Shown in pieces: positions 1 through 7,006 of a DNA stretch of 8,554 nt (position 1 is its first letter; each line of letters starts with the position of its first letter). The position numbers and the translations under genes are program-made. The stretch comes from Candidatus Aenigmatarchaeota archaeon (GTDB lineage: Archaea; Aenigmatarchaeota; Aenigmatarchaeia; QMZP01; JAUXAV01), in the NCBI GenBank assembly GCA_030619735.1, contig JAUXAV010000039.1, positions 1-8,554 on the forward strand. The letters are read 5' to 3'. A model generated the notes under the pieces. That model did not search any database, was not told the origin of the DNA, and was given only the letters and a program-made list of their open reading frames with translations.

Positions 1-3000
1 ATTACCTCGGTCTCCCCGAGCGCCTCTATCTTGACGGCGCAGGCGATTGTTACTTCCATCTCGATGCGAACCGTCTTGGAGGCGGGCACGTCAAAATATT
101 TTGTGATAGTTCCGTACTGGTCAACGGACCAAGTTTGGGCGGGCAGGCCCGAGATCCTCACCATGACGGTCGAACCTTGCGGCGCTGGTATAATCTCCCG
201 AAACAAGAATTTTGATTTGTCAATAGATTCTAAATTAGTCACTATGCTCTCGCGCCTTAGGACCACATCGAATTTGTCGTCCCCGATTTCAATCGTGTCC
301 ATGGCGAGCCAGTCCCCCACGACCTGCTTCGAGGGGGCGACCGCCAACCTCACCTCGGCGAAGGCCACGTGGTGCAGCGTGCCTAAGTCGCTTGCCCACA
401 CCTCGACCCTGTAGCTGTACGTCCCCTCCGCTAGAGTCAAGCCGTACGGTACCTGCCAAGGCTTGAGCTGCGGCGCGGTGTTCTCGACGCGCATGGAATC
501 AGAAATCAGGTTCAACAATTCCGTCCCAGCCGTGTCAAAAACAAAGACTTTCACAATCACATCTTCAGGTACAATCGACCGCGAGCGCAGCAGCCCGCTC
601 ACGGCATCGTCCGCTGGGGTTATGCTCTCCACGCTCACGAGGAGCTCGGCAGCGACCGTGAAAGCGTCCTCGTAGAGTTTTTGCCCGTCTATCGTCCCCT
701 TGCTCGTCGAGATCCTGACATCGTAGAACCCGATATCAGCCTCGAGGAGCGTCGTGTGCGTGGCCAACTTGCCCGACCCGTTCGTGTAGCCCGCAACTGT
801 CCGCAGGACTTCTCCCAACTCGCTTATCAGTTCGAGTTTTAGGTAGGCATTTTCAACTGCAGACCCACTTGCCACCGACTTGACGATGGGCTCGAAAGTG
901 ATTATCTCGCCCTCCGCGTAGATCTCCCTGATTGGGCTGAACGTGATGGAGTGGTCGTCGACGGTGAAAAGCTTGAAACCGAGATCCGTGTAGTCCTTCG
1001 TGTTCTCGAAATTCACGCTCACGGCCTGAACCTTCACGTCGAACTCGCCGAGGGCGTTGTCGAGCATAACGTCGCTTGGGCTGTAATCGTACCACAGACG
1101 CTTCGTGTTGTCGTTCACGTTCTCGTATCCGATGTGCATGGCGTTGTCCACGACCACAGCATCGTTGTTGTCGCGGATCCAGAAGTGGACGTTCTCTATC
1201 GCGTCGCGCCCCTCGTTGTCCTTGACCGTCGCGTAAATCCTCACGTCGCCGTCCCCCGACCAGTGGGCTTTTCGATCAACCGGTGTACTGTCAACCGTGA
1301 CCTCGGCTACAATCAAAGAGGGGATGGGTAAAATCGTGAAGGTGTTATCGGACCAAGTTCCCGACCACTCGTAGCCGTCGCGGACCTGCACCCTCGCGTA
1401 ATATGTCACATTCTTCTCCAGCGCCTCGCCCGCGTACACCTTGGACTGCGCGGTCGTCGTGTTGTCCGAGTAATCCCATAAGAGCGAGCCGAAGCCGGGA
1501 TCGTTGTCCACCTGTATCTTGACGCCGAGCTGATCGTCACCGTCAGGATCCGAGAAGTCCCACGTCAGGGTCGGCGTGTATTCCTCGTAGAACGTCTGCT
1601 CCGAGTAGGTCTGCGTGGGCAGCTGGTTAATCCTGAACGTCCCCGTCGCCCAGTCCGACCACTCAAAGTTATCTTTAGTCCTTACTTGGACATAGTAGGT
1701 ATTCCCCCTCGACAGCGCAGAGCCATCGTAGACATCTGAGTTGTCCGTCCCCGATATCTCCCCCGAGTTCCACTTGACGTTTGTTCCCGAACTCGTTCCG
1801 ACCCAGATCTGCCAGTGGCTTTGGTTGTCCTCATCGGGGTCGGAGTATGTCCAAGAGAATGTGGGGGTGAGCGTAGTCAAGCGGGTGGGGTTCGTTTGGC
1901 CATCAGTCTTCAGATTCGTGGTGGTGGGTAATTGATTGAGCTTGAAGGTTGCGGTCTCGGTAGACCAAGCCCCCTCATCACCATTGTTGTCCCAGAATTT
2001 GATTCGCCAATGGTAAGTTGTCCCTCTTGACAATGCACTTCCAGCATAAGTAATATCTTCGCACCTCGCCCCATTGTCGAAGGCGGTTATCGAGGTCTTT
2101 GTTTGGTCCCATATAGGCGAGCCAAATCCAGAATCATCATCGACCTGCAAGGCGTAGTAGTTCATTTGATCTCCATCGTTATCAGTTCCAATTGCGCTGA
2201 ATTTAGGTGCAAAATCTGTTATGCGAGTTGGGTTGGTCTGCCCTTCACATCGTAAAGAAGTCGGAGGATTTGGAGGAAAATTAATCATAAATATTGCAGT
2301 TTCAGTTGACCATAATCCTATCTCTCCATTGGCGTCCATAAATCTGCACTGCCAATAGTAAGTTATCCCTCTTGATAAAGCAGAACCAGTATAAGAAACA
2401 TCGGGACATTTTGAATTATTATCTATGCTCAGAGTATATGTAAATCCGTGGGGACCACCAGTGCCATAGCTGGATACTTTCTGGGAGGGGAAAGAGAAAA
2501 GAGTGCCACTATAACCGCTGGTAGCGCAGTAGATTTCGTAAATGTCAGCATCAATCTCGATTTTGACATTTTCTCCTGAATCAATCAAACGTGAATAATC
2601 ACTTTTTGCAAAATCCACAGAATGAGTTGTAGAACCACCTGCCGACATTTTGGAAGCCAGAACAACGTTATTTTCATCTTTTATGGAACAATTTTCTCCA
2701 ATTGTGGTAGTGGTATGCCACCCTACCCAACTGAAATATCCCTTCGCCGTGACACTAATGTTCTCCATAGTCAGCACGGCTACTTTACTCTGCCAGCTTT
2801 GCATAATGCTGAAGGTCTCAGGTGTTGTTACATCAATCCAACCCGACGCCCACGTATTGTTATCGCCAAGAGTTGTTCCAACCCATATTTCTATGTTATC
2901 TGCGCTATCTCCGACATCGTTATCAGTAAATATGGCAGAAAACTCTGGCGTGAAATCAGTTATTATTGGATTGACTTGATTTTCAGTCCGAAGCTCTGTT

Positions 3001-3122
3001 GGCGGATTTGGAACGGTGGGGGATGCAAGAACTAACGGTGTTCTACTAAGGATTACAGCTCCCAATATGAGCACGATTGCCAGCAGAAGTGAAAGCCCTC
3101 CCCTCATACTATTTCGCTTCAT
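1..3122 (-). CDS. Large secreted surface protein with fibronectin-III-like modules (3' end missing)
   Basis: This reading frame is open for 1040 codons from ATG 3122 and leaves the window without a stop. Residues 1-34 form a signal peptide: basic start (MKRNSMR), hydrophobic core about 10-25, and a likely cut after VLASP. Residues 38-597 hold four fibronectin-III/Ig-like modules. Their shared marks are NPTR, a DPD.D or DNDGD loop, W near the middle, and G.AL.RG.TYY near the end. Module 1 appears split by about 130 extra residues (about 98-228). Residues 600-1040 look like further beta-sandwich domains with no family I recognise. No membrane anchor is seen, but the C-terminus is absent. The start is supported by GGGGTGGG upstream, and it overlaps the preceding gene by 14 bases. 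Met6 (3107) is a possible but unsupported alternative start. The protein is probably extracellular and adhesive or structural; its ligand is unknown. Six of its seven cysteines (145, 199, 239, 259, 292, 354) lie in the AT-rich N-terminal third. Confidence 0.9.
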   Translation of the reverse strand, partial: MKRNSMRGGLSLLLAIVLILGAVILSRTPLVLASPTVPNPPTELRTENQVNPIITDFTPEFSAIFTDNDVGDSADNIEIWVGTTLGDNNTWASGWIDVTTPETFSIMQSWQSKVAVLTMENISVTAKGYFSWVGWHTTTTIGENCSIKDENNVVLASKMSAGGSTTHSVDFAKSDYSRLIDSGENVKIEIDADIYEIYCATSGYSGTLFSFPSQKVSSYGTGGPHGFTYTLSIDNNSKCPDVSYTGSALSRGITYYWQCRFMDANGEIGLWSTETAIFMINFPPNPPTSLRCEGQTNPTRITDFAPKFSAIGTDNDGDQMNYYALQVDDDSGFGSPIWDQTKTSITAFDNGARCEDITYAGSALSRGTTYHWRIKFWDNNGDEGAWSTETATFKLNQLPTTTNLKTDGQTNPTRLTTLTPTFSWTYSDPDEDNQSHWQIWVGTSSGTNVKWNSGEISGTDNSDVYDGSALSRGNTYYVQVRTKDNFEWSDWATGTFRINQLPTQTYSEQTFYEEYTPTLTWDFSDPDGDDQLGVKIQVDNDPGFGSLLWDYSDNTTTAQSKVYAGEALEKNVTYYARVQVRDGYEWSGTWSDNTFTILPIPSLIVAEVTVDSTPVDRKAHWSGDGDVRIYATVKDNEGRDAIENVHFWIRDNNDAVVVDNAMHIGYENVNDNTKRLWYDYSPSDVMLDNALGEFDVKVQAVSVNFENTKDYTDLGFKLFTVDDHSITFSPIREIYAEGEIITFEPIVKSVASGSAVENAYLKLELISELGEVLRTVAGYTNGSGKLATHTTLLEADIGFYDVRISTSKGTIDGQKLYEDAFTVAAELLVSVESITPADDAVSGLLRSRSIVPEDVIVKVFVFDTAGTELLNLISDSMRVENTAPQLKPWQVPYGLTLAEGTYSYRVEVWASDLGTLHHVAFAEVRLAVAPSKQVVGDWLAMDTIEIGDDKFDVVLRRESIVTNLESIDKSKFLFREIIPAPQGSTVMVRISGLPAQTWSVDQYGTITKYFDVPASKTVRIEMEVTIACAVKIEALGETEV
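1332..3011 (-). repeat. Four tandem fibronectin-III/Ig-like modules within the large surface protein
   Basis: Module 1 spans residues about 38-282 and includes an apparent insertion. Module 2 spans 283-397, module 3 398-498 and module 4 499-597. Modules 2 and 3 open with GQTNPTR; module 1 has the weaker NQVNPI. All four end with a G.AL..G.TYY strand followed by a W-containing strand and a short linker such as NQLPT or NFPPNPP. Near residues 249 and 364 the DNA of modules 1 and 2 is also close: I count 24 of 27 identical bases over the first nine codons of LSRG(I/T)TY. Module 4 is the most diverged and lacks NPTR. This suggests stepwise duplication, with modules 1 and 2 the youngest pair. The fold assignment rests on pattern recognition, not on a profile search. 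Confidence 0.75.
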
Positions 3123-3360
3123 AAATTGCCCACCCCAATACCATGTAAGTGCTCACCATTCCATTCCAAAACAACAGAAATGGAAGATTACTCGCATATC
3201 GGAAAACTGGTAAAATCAGCGGGTCTCCTATCGTAGCTAAAGAGAAAGCGGCCACGGCTGCTAGAACAACCCAACGAGCCGAAACACGGCCAACGCCCAT
3301 TACAATGCCAACAAGAAACGCGATCGCAACCTCTGCCACGACTATGGGAACACCTATCAT
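3109..3360 (-). CDS. 83-residue three-helix membrane protein
   Basis: I do not recognise a family. The protein starts MIGVPIVVAE and is almost entirely hydrophobic, with helices at about residues 3-22, 28-45 and 58-80 and a short polar end (YEAK). Basic residues R25 and R29 sit between helices 1 and 2. The start at 3360 is preferred over an upstream in-frame ATG at 3447. Its ATG overlaps the stop of the 43-residue gene as ATGA, and GAGGTGG lies just upstream. The longer version would add 29 polar residues that are out-of-frame reading of that small gene. The 3' end overlaps the start of the large secreted protein by 14 bases, so translation of the two is probably coupled. A membrane partner or chaperone for the large surface proteins is inferred from position only. 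Confidence 0.75.
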   Translation of the reverse strand: MIGVPIVVAEVAIAFLVGIVMGVGRVSARWVVLAAVAAFSLATIGDPLILPVFRYASNLPFLLFWNGMVSTYMVLGWAIYEAK

Positions 3361-3488
3361 CCGCCCACCCACCTCTTGAACCACTTCAACCTTTTCTTCG
3401 CCCTGACGAAGCTCCTGAATGTGTCTGATGCCACATATGCGTAGCACAGGTAGAGGCCGAGGAGGGGGATTATTATGATCTCGGTCAT
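3357..3488 (-). CDS. 43-residue single-helix membrane protein with strongly basic tail
   Basis: This short gene is easily missed. It encodes MTEIIIIPLLGLYLCYAYVA as one membrane helix, followed by a soluble tail rich in Lys, Arg and Trp (SFVRAKKRLKWFKRWVGG). Three facts support it. A strong Shine-Dalgarno (GGAGGAGG, 3494-3501) sits 5 bases before the ATG. The ATG overlaps the stop of the 189-residue gene as ATGA. Its own TGA overlaps the ATG of the next gene as ATGA. By the positive-inside rule the tail should face the cytoplasm, leaving a very short exterior N-terminus. No family is recognised. Such a tail could bind membrane lipid head groups, nucleic acid or a cytoplasmic partner, but the sequence does not decide between these. 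Confidence 0.72.
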   Translation of the reverse strand: MTEIIIIPLLGLYLCYAYVASDTFRSFVRAKKRLKWFKRWVGG

Positions 3489-4054
3489 GCCCGCCTCCTC
3501 CGCACCTTCCGACTTATTCGGGGTATAACGACTCTGAGCACAAGCACCGCTATGATGAGCCCGACAATCAAAACGGGGATCATCACGGGGTTGGTCACTA
3601 GGTACAGTAAGAAATCTCGCGAGAAGATCAAAACTGAGGTTCCGATTCCTCTGGCCGTGGGATCTAGTGGTCCGGCAATCAAGACGGCGAAGAAGCCCAG
3701 CGTGGCGACGAACGCGATGAAACTCTGGCGCTCCTCACTCTTGAATGGGCGCACGAAGCCTATGAGCCAGCCGATAACGCTAAACCCGAAGAGAAACAGG
3801 AAAAGCAACCCCGCGCCGAACAGGACTACTGAGCCCAAGGCCACGATTTCTCCCGTTTCCTGCCAGGAGGCGAAGGAACTCCAAGCGGAGTATGCGACGC
3901 GATGCGGCGTAAGCACAATAAAGTTACTTCCAATCAACATCTTTTCCTCGTTGCCCAATTCATCGCCGCCGAGCTGCCCTAGGTAATCCCAATTGGTCGC
4001 GACCGTTATGAACGCTAAAATGAGAAGAAGTGTTATTGGCATCCTCATTAGCAT
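3485..4054 (-). CDS. 189-residue polytopic membrane protein with arginine-rich tail
   Basis: No family is recognised. The N-terminal helix (about residues 5-20) resembles a signal anchor. It is followed by a polar, probably external segment (about 21-68, rich in G, D, E, W and S). Three more helices follow at about 70-102, 112-130 and 155-178. Between helices 2 and 3 a charged loop (RPFKSEERQ) is likely cytoplasmic. The C-terminus, RISRKVRRRRA, is very basic and probably also cytoplasmic. ATG 4054 is the first ATG in frame and lies 22 bases past the preceding stop. Its ribosome site is weak (GGCGG), and ATG 4048 is an equally plausible start. The TGA overlaps the next start as ATGA. It sits between two surface-protein groups in the operon. 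A role in assembly or anchoring of those proteins is inference from position. Confidence 0.82.
   Translation of the reverse strand: MLMRMPITLLLILAFITVATNWDYLGQLGGDELGNEEKMLIGSNFIVLTPHRVAYSAWSSFASWQETGEIVALGSVVLFGAGLLFLFLFGFSVIGWLIGFVRPFKSEERQSFIAFVATLGFFAVLIAGPLDPTARGIGTSVLIFSRDFLLYLVTNPVMIPVLIVGLIIAVLVLRVVIPRISRKVRRRRA
3494..3501 (-). promoter_or_regulatory. Strong ribosome binding site of the 43-residue gene
   Basis: On the minus strand this reads GGAGGAGG, with the 5-base spacer CGGGC before ATG 3488. It lies inside the end of the preceding reading frame. It is one of the two best Shine-Dalgarno matches in the window and is the main evidence that the very short gene is translated. Confidence 0.65.
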
Positions 4055-4080
4055 CGCCGCCGCGAAGTGAGCACGATCAT
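4048..4080 (-). other. Possible 10-codon coupling ORF between two genes
   Basis: An ATG at 4080 overlaps the stop of the 397-residue gene as ATGA and is preceded by GGCGGAG. The frame reads MIVLTSRRRC and then stops with TAA, which overlaps ATG 4048 as TAATG. Terminating ribosomes could restart here and be delivered to the start of the 189-residue gene. The peptide is too short to judge by composition, and chance is a fair explanation. Confidence 0.2.
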
Positions 4081-5270
4081 CTCCGCCTGGTCGTCACCAC
4101 TAGTCCGACGGCCCCTATTGCCGTAAGCGCAATGCCCCCATAGAATAGCCAGTCTGTCTTGGCGGGAGGAGGAACCACCATCGTGAAATTCGCTATAACA
4201 TTTCTATCCGAATCCATTGTGATTGTTATCGTTGGATCTACGCCAGAAGCGTCGTCACTCCAATACTCAAACTCATATCCGGAATACGCTGTTGCCGTAA
4301 GAGTGACAGTTTTGCCCTCCTCAAAAGTTCCTGCCGATGGATTTACGTAACCCGCGCCTGATGGCGATATTGAAGTCGTTAATTCGTGTGTCGGTTTCAC
4401 ATTTTCCTTGAAGTAGGCGATTAAAGTTTTGTTGGACTCCATCACAACCGTGAACGAAATACTTGTCCCAGATCCATCTCCCCCCCACCTGTCGAAAACA
4501 TAGCCTCCAGACGGATGTGCTGTGACCGTCACAAGTTCTCCCTGCTCATACCTTCCCGAACTTGGACTCACGCTGCCTCCGTTGGCCGGAACAGCTGAGG
4601 TTGTCAAGGTGTATTCTACGACCACCGCAAAGTTGGCTATAACATTTTTGTTTGCGTTCATAGTTAGTGTTACAGGATTACTTGTTCCAGAGGCGTTACC
4701 GCTCCAGTGCGAAAACTTGTACCCCGCGTTAGGATAAGCTGTAATGGTCACTTGGGTTCCTTCATCGTAGGCTCCACTTTCTGGGACAATGGAACCTGTC
4801 CCCGATGGATAAACGGAAGTTCCTAACGTGTACGTGTCAGGTGGCGGTGGCGGGTCGGACACTTTTTCTATATAGATATTTTGTGCGCTCGAGTTGGATA
4901 AGGCACCATAGCTAACAGTTATCTTGATCGTATGATTGCCCGTAGCTACATCAGAACCGACGACAAAGCTCACGCTTTTCGCTGTAACGCCGGCCCCCAG
5001 CGAGAAAACTCCCGAATTAACCTTTGCCGCGTCTAAATACAAATCCCAGTCGAAATTCGCCGTGCCGCTTGTGCCTATTTCTACCCAACCGTGGACTTCC
5101 AATTCAACGCCAACAGCGATGGCTTCCCCCGTTTTGGCCGAGTTCGGCATCGAAATAATGTCGACGCGCAGTTCTGTCGGCGTCAAACCTTCGGCAAGGA
5201 TCGGAGTCCCGATCATAATCGTAACGCCTATTATCAGAACCACTATTGAAGCCAACTTCGACTTTTTCAT
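4077..5270 (-). CDS. Anchored surface protein: CARDB-like domain, three InlB-type repeats, C-terminal helix
   Basis: The 397-residue product begins MKKSKLASIVVLIIGVTIMI, a clear signal peptide that ends near ILAEG. Residues about 30-136 form an Ig-like, CARDB-type beta domain (NSAKTGEAIAVGVELEV, then VATGNHTIKITV). A Pro linker (DPPPPPD) follows. Three divergent InlB B-repeat (bacterial-repeat type) modules lie at about 146-215, 220-287 and 296-362. A second Pro spacer (VVPPPAK), one membrane helix (about 373-392) and a terminal TTRRR tail complete it. This predicts a cell-surface protein held by its C-terminus with the arginines in the cytoplasm. InlB-type modules occur in adhesins and surface proteins; the partner is unknown. 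Start 5270 is chosen because the signal peptide begins there and its ATG overlaps the preceding stop as ATGA. The in-frame upstream ATG at 5477 would add 69 residues that are only a shadow of the neighbouring gene. Confidence 0.92.
   Translation of the reverse strand: MKKSKLASIVVLIIGVTIMIGTPILAEGLTPTELRVDIISMPNSAKTGEAIAVGVELEVHGWVEIGTSGTANFDWDLYLDAAKVNSGVFSLGAGVTAKSVSFVVGSDVATGNHTIKITVSYGALSNSSAQNIYIEKVSDPPPPPDTYTLGTSVYPSGTGSIVPESGAYDEGTQVTITAYPNAGYKFSHWSGNASGTSNPVTLTMNANKNVIANFAVVVEYTLTTSAVPANGGSVSPSSGRYEQGELVTVTAHPSGGYVFDRWGGDGSGTSISFTVVMESNKTLIAYFKENVKPTHELTTSISPSGAGYVNPSAGTFEEGKTVTLTATAYSGYEFEYWSDDASGVDPTITITMDSDRNVIANFTMVVPPPAKTDWLFYGGIALTAIGAVGLVVTTRRR
4185..4835 (-). repeat. Three tandem InlB-type (divergent B-repeat) modules
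   Basis: Each unit of about 67-70 residues follows the pattern P...G.(V/I).P..G.(Y/F)..G..VT.TA....GY.F..W, then a small-residue loop (GNASG, GDGSG or DDASG), then a .M....N..(V/L)IA.F end strand. Residue spans in the 397-residue protein are about 146-215, 220-287 and 296-362. The copies have clearly diverged from one another, so this is an old tandem array, not a recent expansion. Confidence 0.85.
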
Positions 5271-7006
5271 CCCTTTCGCCTCGCTATTGCAATTCCGGAT
5301 ATTATCGCAATTGCTGCGATTACTACCGCAATTATAACGAGAAGATATTCCTCCCACCAAGATTTCATTCCTAATTCTGTTAACTCTATTACCCCGACAT
5401 TCGTTGTAATCCCCTTTGTAATGCTTACTTGTCTTTGCACGGGATAGTAATTCGTTGCCATAACACTTAATGCCCAAGAACCTGCTGGAACACCCTCGAT
5501 TAAGAAAGAGCCACCCGTCTTTGTTTCTCCATACTTGCCGCCAACTGTCAAGGATACATTTGCCAAACCTTGCTTTGTTCTACTATCTATGACACTGCCT
5601 GCGATAAGCCCATAACCACCGTTACCATTTGTGGGTTTGGGGTTTAAAGTGAGCCAGAAATATGCTATTGCCGTTCTTCCACTTCCTTGAGCTACCGCTT
5701 CCACTTCAACAGATTGTCTAAATTGCTCTGTGACAATTCCTGTTGATAACGTGACAAGAAATGTACCAATTGTACCTTTGTTAATATTCAATTGAGTTGG
5801 ACTTACTGTATATGTGAAATTTGTTCCCCTCACCTTTAGAGTGAAAGTATCCATAGACATGCCAATATTCTTCACATCAACTCTTACTGTTGCATAGTCG
5901 CCTCCGATGGCAGTGGCATCAGATATTGACGTTATCTGGGGAATTCCATACGGGGGGCGCCATACCCAACTATCCACGACTTCACTCCTTACACGTAATT
6001 GAACGAGAGCATTAACCGTTCCAGTCCAGAAAGTTATTGCATAGGCACCAACTCCACCATAATCAAGCCACTCCATGCTGTCAAGAGGTCTACTAATTTG
6101 GGAGAAATTTCGGTTGCTCATTTTGTTCCATAATTCTGTGTCTGTTGGTGTGCTTACTGGTATAGTTTTCACGTATGTCGGTAAGCCCTTGTATTTGGAG
6201 CGTTCAACCACGCCATTTTGCACGTTGTAAACTGGGGTAATTCCATTCAAAGCCCTGTCCCACAACGTTTGATAACTCCAAGCACCAAAATAGGGAACAT
6301 TATTATGGAACCACTCTAATTTGCTTTCGTAATTCGTCCAGAGGAAAACTCTCAGCTCACCTGTTGGTGTATAGTCAATTATCAAATCAGACGGTGGCGA
6401 CGTCATCGTCCGACTTATTAGCCCGACATCCCAAATCTCCGCTGACATAATTCCGCTACCAACGGTGAAGTTATTTGTAGTCCACCCAAGGGTTGGGTCA
6501 CCAGCTACACCGAGCTCTGTGACTGTAGATTTCAGACTACCAACATTGTCGTATGTGTTTAATGTGACATCATAAGGTGCCACTGCTGTTTGCCACCCAG
6601 TAACTTTATAGAATGCAATCATGCTCTCTGGAGAACCTCCATCTGTCTTTGAATCACGCAATCCATAGTAGAATTTACGGACTTCCAAACTTATCCAATA
6701 CGATCCGTAGGGAATTGTTATTACATCTGCCGACCCCGCAGACTTTATCCGAGCATCTATTTCTGTCGAATGCGGTTCGTTCAAATCTTTTAACTCGAAT
6801 TTAATAGTATCTCCTGCATTCCTCACTGTGTATAGATAAACCCAATAACTGTTGACCCATTTACCGTCAGCAGTTTCACTACCTCCTTCTATGTCCATCA
6901 TACTTCCGCAAAGTACCATCGCTGGCGGCGCAACCTCCACGAACGCGAACACCGCGATCCCTATCAGTACCAAGATCGCGAGCGTGGCGAGGGCTTTTCT
7001 CCTCAT
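5267..7006 (-). CDS. Anchored surface protein: unknown ectodomain, Ig-like domain, carboxypeptidase-regulatory-like domain, C-terminal helix
   Basis: The 579-residue product starts MRRKALATLAILVLIGIAVF, a signal peptide or anchor. Residues about 40-350 form a large ectodomain that is rich in aromatic residues (many W and Y) and matches nothing I know. Residues about 355-456 are an Ig-like domain of the NEW3/CARDB kind (ATVRVDVKNIGMSMDTFTL). A flexible linker (PKPTNGNGGYG) precedes a carboxypeptidase-regulatory-like beta domain at about 467-543 (GLIAGSVIDSRTKQGLANV, then GSFLIEGVPAGSW). A membrane helix (about 553-575) and ARRKG end the protein. It should sit outside the cell and be anchored at its C-terminus. 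Start 7006 is fixed by a near-perfect ribosome site and an ATGA overlap. The in-frame ATG at 7159 would add only shadow sequence. The ectodomain DNA is strikingly AT-rich compared with the signal-peptide DNA. Confidence 0.92.
   Translation of the reverse strand: MRRKALATLAILVLIGIAVFAFVEVAPPAMVLCGSMMDIEGGSETADGKWVNSYWVYLYTVRNAGDTIKFELKDLNEPHSTEIDARIKSAGSADVITIPYGSYWISLEVRKFYYGLRDSKTDGGSPESMIAFYKVTGWQTAVAPYDVTLNTYDNVGSLKSTVTELGVAGDPTLGWTTNNFTVGSGIMSAEIWDVGLISRTMTSPPSDLIIDYTPTGELRVFLWTNYESKLEWFHNNVPYFGAWSYQTLWDRALNGITPVYNVQNGVVERSKYKGLPTYVKTIPVSTPTDTELWNKMSNRNFSQISRPLDSMEWLDYGGVGAYAITFWTGTVNALVQLRVRSEVVDSWVWRPPYGIPQITSISDATAIGGDYATVRVDVKNIGMSMDTFTLKVRGTNFTYTVSPTQLNINKGTIGTFLVTLSTGIVTEQFRQSVEVEAVAQGSGRTAIAYFWLTLNPKPTNGNGGYGLIAGSVIDSRTKQGLANVSLTVGGKYGETKTGGSFLIEGVPAGSWALSVMATNYYPVQRQVSITKGITTNVGVIELTELGMKSWWEEYLLVIIAVVIAAIAIISGIAIARRKG

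Noticed and set aside
31..414. Plus-strand open frames, of which this, 951-1331, 2622-3035 and 3552-3986 are among the longest.
   Set aside because: All lie antisense to long, well-supported minus-strand genes. Their products lack domains, have odd composition and show no ribosome sites. They are mirror frames of the real genes.
3109..3447. 112-residue version of the 83-residue membrane protein.
   Set aside because: Its extra 29 residues are the out-of-frame reading of the 43-residue gene. The ATG at 3360 is coupled by ATGA and has a GAGGTGG site.
4077..5477. Longer 466-residue version of the InlB-repeat surface protein.
   Set aside because: The extra 69 residues are shadow of the preceding gene and would place the signal peptide internally. 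The ATG at 5270 overlaps the preceding stop as ATGA.
6904..6918. Possible lipobox near the N-terminus of the 579-residue protein (AMVLCGS, Cys33).
   Set aside because: The residues before Cys do not fit the [LVI][ASTVI][GAS]C pattern, and the protein already has a C-terminal membrane anchor.
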